This document shows positions 1-9,623 of a stretch of DNA of 15,027 nt, one piece after another. The stretch comes from a bacterium (GTDB lineage: Bacteria; Bacillota_I; Bacilli_A; Mycoplasmatales; Mycoplasmoidaceae): the NCBI GenBank assembly GCA_017633195.1, contig JAGBPV010000024.1, positions 1-15,027 of the forward strand. The letters are read 5' to 3'. The notes beneath the pieces were generated by a model, which saw only the letters and a list, made by a program, of their open reading frames with translations, was not told where the DNA came from and made no database searches. Each line of letters begins with the position of its first letter. The stretch's first letter is position 1. Made by a program: the position numbers and the translations under genes.

Positions 1-1907
1 ACATCATCCATTCAGTTACTTGATGCTACTCATAATCTAAAAATATCATTACCATATTTTTTTTGTATTTCTTCAGCACTAATTACATTTCCTAGTGATT
101 TTGACATCTTGTTTCCTTTATTATCAAGAATAAAACCATGAGAAATTAAAGTTTTAAATGGTGCTTTATTATGTAATACTACTCCAGTAATTGTTGAAGA
201 ATTAAATCAACCACGATATTGATCTACTCCTTCTAAATAAAGTTCAACTGGATAATTTCAGTTAAAATGACTAAAGATATTGTGACTTGAACCAGAATCA
301 AATCAAACGTCCATAATATCTGTTTCTTTATAGTATTTGCAAGCATTATTTTTGTATTTATCAGTTAAAAAGTATTCTACTGGTTCACTAAATCAAATAT
401 TGCTTGTTCCTGCTTGTTCAATTAAATCAACAATATGATTCATTAATTCAAAATCAAAGATAGGTTTATGATATTCATCATAAATAATAGTAATTGGTAC
501 CCCTCAATATCTTTGACGTGAAATTGTTCATTCACTTCTGTGTCCAACCATGTAAGCTAAATTTTTTCTTGCTCATGAACCATTAGGAAATTTAATTCCA
601 TCTTTTGAATCATCATTAACAGTATTTACTAATTGTTCTCTAATTTTATTTAAATCAACAAATCATTGTTTTGTTGCTCTATATATAACTGGTTTTTTTG
701 TTCTTCAGTCAAATGCTACACTATGAGTAAATTTTGATGCACTTAATAAATGATCATTATTTTTTAATCATTCAATAATTAAACTATTAGCATCTTTATA
801 AAACATTCCAACTAATGCTTTAGATTTAACAGTATTATCAAATTTACCATAATTATCAATTGGACAGTATTGTGGACCAATTCCATATTTTAAACATGCT
901 TTATAATCATCTAATCCAAAAGCAGGAGCATTATGTACTAAACCTGTACCATCATCTGCACTTACATAATCTGCTAGAATAATTGGATGAGTTTCATCAT
1001 AAAGAGGGTGAAGATATTTTAAATTTTCTAGTTCACTTCCTTTAATGTTGTTTTTTAAAACTTGAAGATCTTTTCAATTTAATTTCTTTGATAATGAATT
1101 GATTAAATCTGAAGCAACAATATATTTCTTATTATTAACTTCAATTCATGCATAATTAAATTTTGGATGAACTGCAACTGCTAAATTTGCAGGAATTGTT
1201 CATGGTGTAGTTGTTCAAATTAATAATGCTGTATCTTTATAATTATTATCAACTAAATCAAATTTCACAAAAATTGAATCAGATTCTTCATCATGGTATT
1301 CAATTTCATCTTCTGCTAATGCTGATTGACTAGATCATGATCAATAAACAGGCTTTAAAGCTTTGTAAATCAAATCATCTTTAATCATTTCATTAAACAA
1401 TCTTAATTGTTTAAATTCAATAAATGGATCAGAAGTTTTATAAATTACATCATAATTAGTAAAAATTCCTAATTGCTTAATTTGTTCTTTTTGAAGTTCA
1501 ACATTTTTTAAAGCAAATTCTTTACAATTTTCTCTTTTTTGAATAATGGATAATTTTGGATCTTTATTAATCCCTAATTTAATTAATTCGTGTTCAATTG
1601 GTAATCCATGTACATCTCATCCCATCACAAATGGTGAATAATATCCTTGCATATTTCATAATCTAACAAACATATCTTTTAAAACTTTATTCATTGCATG
1701 TCCAATATGTAATTTTCCATTTGCATAAGGTGGACCATCATGTAAAATTTTTTGAATATTATTTTTATTTTTTAGTAGTGATTTTTCATAGATTTGATTT
1801 TTTATTCATCACTCATGAATCTTAAGATCTGAAGTTTCATGATTAGCTTTCATTAAAAAATCAGTATGAGGAATATTTAAAGTTTTTTTTATATCTTCTT
1901 TATTCAT
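1..1907 (-). CDS. ileS: isoleucyl-tRNA synthetase (3' end beyond window)
   Basis: This is the cytoplasmic class I enzyme that charges tRNA-Ile with isoleucine. About 635 N-terminal residues are visible, against roughly 900 in the family, so the tRNA-binding C-terminus lies beyond the window start. The order of motifs is diagnostic: [17 protein letters not shown] with the HIGH signature, [10 protein letters not shown], the editing-domain motifs TTTPWTIPAN and [10 protein letters not shown], then DVWFDSGSSH, and KMSKSLGN near the cut end. Several tryptophans are encoded by TGA, including two in a row at 1806-1811, so a standard-code translation would shatter the gene. The ATG at 1907 is chosen because an AAAGG ribosome binding site precedes it by 10 bases and the protein begins just before the conserved N-terminal helix. 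It follows dxs after a 74-base gap with a possible promoter. I saw no T-box leader. Identity is secure. Confidence 0.97.
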
Positions 1908-1917
1908 ATTTTTATAA

Positions 1918-1922
1918 CCTTT
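1918..1922 (-). promoter_or_regulatory. ribosome binding site of ileS
   Basis: AAAGG on the minus strand ends 10 bases before the ileS ATG. It supports the chosen start. It is a partial Shine-Dalgarno match in very A-rich sequence, so it is only moderately distinctive. Confidence 0.45.
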
Positions 1923-1938
1923 AATCTAATTTAATTAT

Positions 1939-1969
1939 TTTATATCTAACTAAATAATAAGAAACACAA
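1939..1969 (-). promoter_or_regulatory. possible ileS promoter in the dxs-ileS gap
   Basis: The 74-base gap between the dxs stop and the ileS start contains TATAAA on the minus strand (1939-1944). A TTGTGT (1964-1969) lies 19 bases upstream of it. A start site near 1932 would leave a leader of about 25 bases. The match is weak and the spacing slightly long, and AT-rich sequence produces such matches by chance. ileS may equally be transcribed through from dxs. Confidence 0.3.
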
Positions 1970-1981
1970 TGCTTTTAATCT

Positions 1982-3739
1982 TTAATGTAAATTTTCATCA
2001 AAATACTTTTTAATTGTTTTTAAATCCATATGATAAAGTTCATCAAGTTTTTCATTTTCTCCATGAACAATAAAACCATGATAATTCATTTTAATAATTT
2101 TGATATTAATCTTATTATTAAAACAATAAGCTTCAAGTTCATTAGCTAAAGTATTAATTTCATTTAATCTTTCATAAACAATAATTGTTTGAAAATTTTG
2201 ATTAAAAAGTCATTTCAAACTATTTATAGAATAATTATTTAAAAACAATGCATTTATAAAACTAATATTTGGTAAATTCATAAATTCATCTAAGATTTTT
2301 AAATAATAAGTACCACTTGAAATAAAACAAATTTTATTATTAGAATGATGCTTTAAAATTTGTCATTCATTAAATTTAATTGGTAAATTATTAATAAATT
2401 CAATGAGTTCATTTTTTGCATTAACTTGTTTAGTATCATATCTAATTACAAAAATTTGATCTTTATTATTTTGTATAGAATACTTTAATAATTCTCAAAC
2501 TTGATAATTTGATATTGGATTAGTTATTAAAGTATTTGGAATTGTTTTTAACATACTTACATCAAAAATCCCAGTATGAGTTGCTCCATTTGTTCCGCAC
2601 AAATCTGCTCGATCTAACAAAATTGTTAATGGTAATTTCATTCTTGCTACATCATGCATTAATTGATCATAAGTTCTTTGTAAAAAAGTACTGTATGTAT
2701 TTACAATCACATAATATTTTTTCTTAATGCTAATTCCAGCAGCAATCGTAATGGCATTTTCTTCTTGGATTCCTAAATCAATGAAGTTTTTTTTCATTTC
2801 TTTCATTAATTCACTAAAACCCATGTTATATGTCATACTTGGACTTACTACTTTAAAATTTTTATTAGTTTTGTAGTATTTGATTAATTCTTGATTAATA
2901 AAATATCCAGTACTATTTTTAATAGCATCATATGAATCTGTATTGAATTTATATGAATGATAAGATCCATTAGTATCTAATTTATATCTATATCCTTTGA
3001 TAGTTTTTATGTGAATAATTACTGAAGTTTGATACTTATTTTTATATGTTTTTGCTTCATCTAAAACTTTTATTAATTCATATAGATTATGTCCATTTAT
3101 TACTCCAAAATACTTATAACCCATATATTCAAAAAAATTAGGATGAGTATTATTTTTTTGCAAATTAACTAAAATATGATGTAATGAACCAATATTTTGT
3201 GAAATTGACATATTATTATCATTAATAATAATGATTAATGGAACTTTTAAATCAATATTAGCTTCTAAAGCTTCTAAAGCCATACCATTACTTAAACTAG
3301 CATCTCCAATAATAACAACAACATCACTATTTAATTGTTGAGATTTACTTAAACCTAAATATATACCTGTAGCAGCACTTAAACTAGTTCCAGCATGTCC
3401 AGCACTAAACTTGTCATATTTTGATTCAAATGGATCTTGAAAACCACTTAAACCTTGATAAGTTCTAATACTTTTCATTTTGTTTAGTCTTTTAGTTAAC
3501 ATTTTATAAATATAAGTTTGATGTGTTACATCAAAAATAATATTATCTTTTAGTGGATTAAAGACTTTAAGTAAACTAATTGTTAATTCAATAACTCCTA
3601 GATTACTAGAAAAATGAATTGATCTAATTTTACTTAATTCAAGTATTTCATGATACAAATCTAAAGCTAATTCATCTAATTCATTAACTGATAATTTTTT
3701 AATATCATTGGGTAAATTTAATTTTCTTAAAAGTGACAT
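1982..3739 (-). CDS. dxs: 1-deoxy-D-xylulose-5-phosphate synthase, divergent active site
   Basis: Dxs is the thiamine-diphosphate enzyme that condenses pyruvate with glyceraldehyde 3-phosphate, the first step of the MEP isoprenoid pathway. The protein is 585 aa (family about 620) once the TGA after residue 414 is read as Trp. Visible motifs are IHFSSNLG near residue 41, FDVTHQ (69-74), SAGHAGTS (112-119), the cofactor-binding GDASLSNG (145-152) with NDNNMSIS (173-180), TYSTFLQR (348-355) and LLDRADLCGTNGATHTG (374-390). The catalytic Glu is kept (E326), as are the histidines at 42, 73, 115, 261 and 388. Several residues normally conserved are changed: GDGA to GDAS, AEQH to QEEN, and the second Arg of RYPRG to Thr (residue 436). 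The ATG at 3739 overlaps the upstream gene by 13 bases and has no clear Shine-Dalgarno, which suggests translational coupling. Family assignment is secure; full activity is not. Confidence 0.93.
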
Positions 3740-4341
3740 GGTAATAATTTGTTTGCTATTATATAAAAATCATTAAAGTTTTGTTGAAAAATTAATTGCA
3801 TATTATAAGTATAAATATTTTCAAGATATAAGCGCAGTGAAATCTTGTTTGCTAAATGATTATTCTTTAATTCTAAATAATGTTTAAAAAATAAAGCATA
3901 ATTTAATAAAAAAGTTACAAAAAATTTATTAAAAGTTGCTAATTCTATATTTTTATAAATTTCTTTAAATAAGTTGTAATAATTCATATAAAACAAGTTT
4001 TTAGAATGAATAAAATAAAAAAAATTATTAATCTGTGATAATTCTTTATTTTCATATAAACTGAAAATAAATTCTTGATAATTTGCATTTAATTCACAAT
4101 TAGTATTTTTATCAACAAAAAAAGAAGAAAAGAAAAGATTTCATTCTTGGATATTTTTTAAATAAAAAGCTTTTAAACTTTCAAAATTAAATGGATCTGT
4201 AATATTTAAAGGTTTAAGAATAAAAAATAAGTAAAATAAAAAATTAAAATCTTTTTTTAAATAATATAAATTATTTGTTTTAATTAATCATCTTTTAAAT
4301 TTATGAATTTTTAATTTATCAATAAAAGCAAGATTAATCAT
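3727..4341 (-). CDS. hypothetical protein between hrcA and dxs
   Basis: I do not recognise this 204-aa protein. It appears only when two TGA codons are read as Trp; a standard-code reading shows just the last 89 residues from a TTG. The ATG at 4341 overlaps the hrcA stop (ATGATTAA, 8 bases), and its own end overlaps dxs by 13 bases, so it sits inside a coupled gene chain, which argues that it is translated. It is basic near the N-terminus (KLKIHKFKRWLIK) and very rich in Phe, Tyr, Leu, Asn and Lys. It looks mostly alpha-helical and has no clear signal peptide, membrane helix or catalytic motif. Size and position made me consider a degenerate RecO-like DNA repair protein or a prenyltransferase partner of dxs, but no motif of either is visible. 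No Shine-Dalgarno precedes it. Confidence 0.75.
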
Positions 4342-5413
4342 TATTTTCAAGTTCATTTTTAATAAAACTTAATAACGCTATAACTTCACCATATTTCATT
4401 CTTGTTGGACCAACAATACTAATTTGTTTTTTAGTATTATCATTAATATTAATATTAGTTGTAGCAATTGCTATATCTGCATATTCTTCTTGATTTAATT
4501 CATTCCCAAAAGTAATTTTTGGAGCATCTTCATTTAATGACTTCAATGCTAATTGTTCTCAAATACTTGAATTATCTAATAAATTTAAAACCTTATTTAA
4601 TTTATTTACTTCTTGAAATTCTTTATGCTTTAAAACATTTTTAGTAGCAATCACTTCTTTATCATTTTTCATAAAGTTTTGATTAAAAATGCGTTCTAAG
4701 ATTTGTTGCATAATAAATTCATAATTTTTAACTTTTTCTTTAATTAATCTTGATACTACATTTATTTGTTCTAACACTTCTTTGATATTTAAATTAATTA
4801 ATCGATCATTTAAAATTTGTACACAAATACTAATATCATTAATTAATTCTGGTTTTAAAAAGTTAATTTCATTTTTAATTAAATTACTATCACTAAAAAC
4901 AATAATTAACAAAGCATTGTTGTTATCTAGTTGAATTAATTCAATTTTTTTAATCAATGTGTCTTCATGAATTGAAGTAATAATTGTTGGTAATTGAATA
5001 ATATCAGAAATTAATTTCACTGAATCAGCAATAACTTCATCAATATTACTATTTCTTTTTTTAAAAATAGTACTTAGTTTATTTTTTAATGCCAAGGGTA
5101 AATTAAAACTTACAAGATTTTCTTCATAATACTTAAATCCTAAAGTTGAAGGAACTCTTCCACTACTTGTATGATTTTTTACTAAATATCCTTTCTTTTC
5201 TAAGCTTGACATAATATTTCTTACAGTAGCACTTGAATAATCTAAATCTTTATTAGTTTGTAATAAAAAAATACTTCCTACAGGATTTGCTGTATTAATA
5301 TATTCTTCAACAATAATTCTTAAAAACAATTTTTCACGTTCATTTAAATCATTCGTTTTATTAATGATTTCTTTTTTAATTAAGTCATTGCTTTTACATT
5401 TTTTCATAAGCAT
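4334..5413 (-). CDS. hrcA: heat-inducible transcription repressor HrcA
   Basis: HrcA is a dimeric winged-helix repressor that binds the CIRCE inverted repeat upstream of chaperone genes (dnaK, groE, clpB) and depends on chaperone for activity. The protein is 359 aa, slightly longer than the usual 340. The N-terminal DNA-binding region is clear: LNEREKLFLRIIVEEYI, then NPVGS, SSATVRNIMSSLEKKGYL and SGRVPSTLGFKYY. The C-terminal signature is also present: IWEQLALKSLNED, KITFGNEL and ISIVGPTRMKYGEVI. A TGA read as Trp at about 4556 joins the two halves. The start overlaps the end of argS by 20 bases. AGGA lies 4 bases before ATG 5413 and 10 bases before an in-frame ATG at 5407, so either start is possible. 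No CIRCE element is visible in this window, so its own operon does not look HrcA-repressed. Confidence 0.96.
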
Positions 5414-7043
5414 TAATTCCTAAAAGTTTTAAACCATTTTTTATTATGATTGAAGTTGCATACAAAATATGTAACAAGTTATTTTTTCTAGTTTCATTGC
5501 TTAAATTACTAATATTAACTTTATTATAAAACTCATGAATTTTATTTGCTAGTTTATATAAGTAATTATTAAGAATTTGTGTTTCTTTATTTTTAATAAC
5601 ATTTCATAAAGTTTGATCATATAAAGATAATTCATTCACAATTTCTATAATACTTTCATCTTCTTCATTAATAAATTGATGATTTTTATTTAAGCAAAAA
5701 TTGTTTTTATTTAAGATTCCATAAATTCTTGCATAAGCATATTCAACATAAAACAAAGGATTAGAATTATCATGAGTTGTAATTTTAGTTACATCAACAA
5801 TCTTATGACTTGAAGTTTGAAAAGATGTACAAATTCACTTTAATTCATCTTTACCAATATGTTTTATTAATTCTTGTAATGTTAAACTAGTTCCAGCACG
5901 TTTTGATAATTTAAAATCAACCCCATCTTTTACTAATTTCATAACTTGAATGCTTAAAACTTCAAAAGTCTTTTTATATCCCAACATTTCTAAAGCAATT
6001 TTTAATCTTGCAATATATCCATGATGATCCATTCCCCAGATGTTATAGTATTCATCAAAATTTCTTAATAATTTATTTACATGTAATGCAATATCTGGAA
6101 CTAAATATGTATATTCTTGATTCTTTTTGATTAATACTCGATCTTTATCATCTCCATATTGTTTTGATTTTAATCACAATGCATCTTCTTGGATATAAAC
6201 TTGATTTAATCTTTTTAATTCATCTATCACTTTTTGTACTTGTTTAGTTTCATATAAAGATTTTTCACTTGTTCATAAATCAAAAGTTACACCAATTTCA
6301 TTTAAATCTTCTTTAATCATATTTAGCATATAATTTTTGCTAAATTCTTTAATAATTTCATTTGCTTTAGGATCTAAAATTTTGTTTTCATCAAACTTGA
6401 TATTTTTGAATTCATCATGATATTTTTCATATAATGCTTTAGCACATTCTATGATTTCAGGTCCATGATAACATTCTTCATACAATTCTTGTTTAATGTT
6501 TAAGAAATTTAAATATCTAATAAAAACACTTAAAGCTAATAAAGTAATTTGGTTACCTGCATCATTAATGTAATATTCTTTTTGAATATTAAAGCCTAAT
6601 TGATTAAATACTCTTACTAAACTCATACCAAAAATTGCAGCATAAGCATGTGCTAAATGCAATTTACCAGTTGGATTAGCTGAAACAAATTCAATATTAA
6701 TTCTTTTCTTATTATTTTCATATATTGGATAAGCTTCTTTTTCATCCAAAATCTTTTTTAATAAGACTGAATTTAATTTGTTTTTTAAATAAAAATTAAT
6801 AAATCCTGGCTTTACAAATTGAATATCACTATAAAATGAAGCATAATTTTGTTTTAAAAAAGCAATTAAATCTTGTGCAATAATTTCAGGATTTTTATGA
6901 AGTAACTTAGCATATACAAAACAAAAATTGCTAGTATAATCACCAAATTTATGATCTTTTGTCAGATTAATTGTATACTGTATAAGTTCTAATTCTTGAG
7001 CATGAATAAAAGCATCAAGATGACATTGAATAATTTTGTCCAT
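5394..7043 (-). CDS. argS: arginyl-tRNA synthetase
   Basis: This class I enzyme charges tRNA-Arg in the cytoplasm. The protein is 549 aa, normal for bacterial ArgS, once TGA codons (for example near 6270 and 5832) are read as Trp. Order: an N-terminal Add1-like tRNA-binding domain in about the first 100 residues, then the catalytic core with IEFVSANPTGKLHLAHAYA (HIGH-equivalent at residues 129-132, here HLAH), EYYINDAGNQI, MDHHGYIARLKIALEMLG (338-355) and the KMSK-equivalent FKLSKRAGTS (KLSK at 378-381). The C-terminal anticodon-binding DALR-type domain ends in LKLLGINAYEKM, the usual family ending. ATG 7043 gives the correct N-terminus. It heads the minus-strand operon and runs divergently from the surface-protein gene, sharing a 42-base promoter region. 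No Shine-Dalgarno is visible at its start. Confidence 0.96.
5418..5421 (-). promoter_or_regulatory. ribosome binding site of hrcA inside argS
   Basis: AGGA on the minus strand lies within the last codons of argS. It stands 4 bases before ATG 5413 and 10 bases before the in-frame ATG at 5407. The longer spacing is closer to the usual optimum, so the true HrcA start may be two codons downstream of the one annotated. Confidence 0.4.
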
Positions 7044-7085
7044 ATTTCTATAATAAATAATATAATAAATTAATTATTTTAATTC
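7044..7085. promoter_or_regulatory. divergent promoter region, argS / surface protein
   Basis: This 42-base spacer separates two divergent start codons and is almost pure A/T. On the plus strand, TATAAT at 7061-7066 is a perfect -10 box that would place a start site near 7073, about 12 bases before the surface-protein ATG. On the minus strand, TATTAT (7062-7067) overlaps it and could serve argS with an equally short leader. No convincing -35 box or Shine-Dalgarno is visible on either side. If both boxes are used, the two transcripts compete for the same bases. Confidence 0.45.
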
Positions 7086-9623
7086 ATGAGTTGAAAGAAA
7101 TTTAAAGCCTGATTTAGTGTACATAAATTTACAACATCAATACTTGTATTAAGTATGTTAGCAATCATTATTATTCCTCCAAGTGTTGTTTGTACATTAA
7201 ACAATAAAAAACAAACTAATAATACAGATAATGAAAATTCTTCAAGTAGTAATGAAGATCATTTTGCTAATGCTGATGTAGTTAATATTAATTTACCAAA
7301 TTCAAATCCTTTTGAAAATACCCCAATTAATTTAGTAAATATTCAACAATTATTATCAGATATTCCTATTAATTCAACAATTAATGGAGTAAAAATTACT
7401 GTAAAAAACTATAAACTTTATAATCTAGATGCTGAACAATGAAATCGAGTAATCGGAAGTTCTTCACAATTTAAAAAAAGTACAGCAAATAATACCATTC
7501 AATTAAGTAATTTAAGTTATGGAAATAAGAATTTACCAAATGTTACTATTTCAACATTTTTAGATGCAACATCTACACAAAAAATTGCATATTCATCTAA
7601 AATTTATTTAAATAATTTACCACCAAACTATAACAATAATGATACTAAAGGAGATAATGTATATAGTTATCAATATACAGTTTTAGATATTATTGATACT
7701 TTAAGTACTAATCAAATTTTTGGTATAACTAATGAAGCAACTTGAGCACAAATCTTAGAAACTGGACAAATTCAATACCAATCTTCTGATATTGAATTAA
7801 GTAATTTATATTATCAACAAGTTTCATTACCAAGTATTCAAATTACAGGATTTAATGACAATAATGAACTTTCTTTAAATAGTTTATTATCTGATTATAA
7901 TCAATCAACACTATCAAATAATTTTAGTAATGTTTATAGTTTGCAATATCCTTTAATTTATACAAACAACAAATTTAATAATTCCAACTTTAGTGTTAAA
8001 TATAACATTGCAAGTATTTTAGCAAATTCATATAATGATGCTAATAATCCTGCTCCTGAACCTCAAGTTAGTGAAGAAATTAACGGTAAATATTATGTAA
8101 CTAATGGAAATTTAATTAATAATTTGCAATTTTGAACATCATTTTTTTGAAATGAAAATAATGTATATCAAGATGAATACATGGATGCTTATAATAGTGG
8201 GCAAATTACTAATGATGTTTCATTTGCTTCTAATTCTAGTTCATCTTCTTCATCAACTTCAAGTTCTAGTTCAAATTATGTTTATTTATTACCAAATCCA
8301 AACCAAACTGGTTTTAAGAAATTAAGTCCAAATAAAAATTTTTATGAAGATGTTAATTATTTTTCATCAGGAACAAGTGAAATAACTATTAATCAATTTA
8401 ATATTCCACAAACAACTTTAACTTTAGATTTAAACAAAACAATAAAAACTTTTTCATACAATGATATTTCATACTCATCATTTCAACTAACAGGATTTAA
8501 TTCATACAATACAAGCAATAATAACAATACTGTTGATATTACTTTAAATTTAAATAACTTATTAAATCAAAATGTAGCAAAAGAATTAAATGATGTTTAT
8601 CCATGACAATATGCAACTAAAGAATATGGAATAAATGGAATTAGTGTAGATAATCAATTGATTAATTTATATTGATTAATTAATAAAAGTTCATTTAATT
8701 TATGTAATGTCTTTTTTAATAATGGAAATAATTGAAACTGAGATTTAAGTTATTCAACAACTAATTTAACTAATTTATTAAATCCAAGTAATTCAGGTTC
8801 ATCTTCTTCAAATTCATCATCAAGTAGTTCTAGTTCATCATCAAGTTCTTCAAATTCTTCATCTTCAAGTAGTTCTAATTCTTCTTCATCTTCAAGTACT
8901 AGTTCAACTAACAGTGGAGAATTAATAATTACTAGTTTAAATGCATATGATCCATCAAATGCTAATAATATTCAAAATTTAAAAATTATTATTAGTGGAT
9001 TTAAAGATTTTAATAATTATTGCTCATTAAACAATAATAAGACTTTATATAACTTTGCTTTAAGTAATGATGATTTATTAAACATCTTAAATGAAAATAA
9101 GATTTTAGGACTTGATGATTGAGATATAAATCAATTAAATAACTGTAGTATTTATACTTTATCAAACTATAATTTCTTTACTCCAACTAATAACTTATAT
9201 ACATTTAATTCGCAAATTCAAAATGCAATTGCTATTCAATTTCCTAAACAACAAAAAATTACACAAAATGCAAATAATGAATTAAATAGTAATCCTTTAC
9301 TAAATTTAAATCAAAGTATTTCATCTTATACTTATCCAACAATTTATATTACTGGTTTTTTATTAAACAGTAATTTAGATAGTTTAAGTGATATATTTAG
9401 CAATAATCAAATTAATTTAGAAAATTTATCAAACTACATTAATACTAACAAAATTAATTATTATGAATTTTTAAATAATACTAATAATTTATTAACACAA
9501 AATAATGCTTATAAATTCTTAAATTACAGCAGTACTTCAATCAATTTAAATCCATATATTGCATCAAGCAATAATATTACTTGATACTATAATTCATTAA
9601 ATATTACAGTTAAAGGATCATAA
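7086..9623 (+). CDS. large Asn/Ser-rich exported surface protein, unknown function
   Basis: This 845-aa protein is continuous only with TGA read as Trp; every Trp I could identify in it is TGA. ATG 7086 is preferred over ATG 7155 because it supplies a basic N-terminus (MSWKKFKAWFSVHKF) before a hydrophobic stretch at about residues 15-37 ending PPSVVC. Cys36 could be lipidated, but the residue before it is Val rather than Ala, Gly or Ser, so a lipoprotein call is uncertain; a cleaved signal or an anchor helix is possible. The rest is hydrophilic, rich in Asn, Ser, Leu, Ile and Tyr, with two Ser-rich linkers (384-396 and 570-610). A weak motif ending in (T/S)GF recurs at residues 253, 468, 636 and 755, with a looser copy (ISTF) at 155, which suggests diverged beta-rich modules. 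I know no homologue. The downstream 248-aa membrane protein is translationally coupled to it. Confidence 0.85.
8235..8273 (+). repeat. short poly-serine coding tract
   Basis: Thirteen codons encode seven Ser, one Thr and five Ser (residues 384-396 of the surface protein). Four-fold TCN and two-fold AGT codons are mixed (TCT, AGT, TCA). The tract is therefore low-complexity in protein but not a perfect DNA microsatellite. It is probably a flexible linker between modules. Confidence 0.85.
8793..8915 (+). repeat. long poly-serine coding tract
   Basis: Forty-one codons encode a tract in which 34 residues are Ser, broken only by Gly, Asn and Thr (residues 570-610 of the surface protein). The DNA is a patchwork of TCA, TCT and AGT with short imperfect repeats such as TCATCATCAAGT. 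The repeat unit is not uniform, but unequal recombination or slippage in multiples of three bases would change linker length without breaking the frame. Confidence 0.88.
9612..9617 (+). promoter_or_regulatory. ribosome binding site of the 248-aa membrane protein
   Basis: AAAGGA lies in the last codons of the upstream surface-protein gene, 5 bases before the ATG at 9623. It is one of the best Shine-Dalgarno matches in the window. It supports this start and independent initiation alongside the TAATG coupling. Confidence 0.65.

Noticed and set aside
1908..1981. T-box leader upstream of ileS
   Set aside because: The 74-base gap is too short for a T-box, and no T-box sequence or terminator hairpin is visible.
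2536..2727. 63-aa plus-strand open frame
   Set aside because: It lies entirely antisense to well-supported dxs sequence and has no domain or ribosome binding site; it is a shadow frame.
3270..3300. GCTTCTAAA direct repeat
   Set aside because: It encodes the conserved LEALEAN helix of Dxs; the repeat is explained by the protein.
3727..4341. Unknown gene as recO
   Set aside because: Size and location made this tempting, but I see neither the N-terminal OB-fold pattern nor a zinc-binding Cys set.
8235..8915. CRISPR-like or mobile repeat array in the serine-rich region
   Set aside because: The repetition follows codons for Ser, with no constant repeat/spacer structure or flanking inverted repeats.
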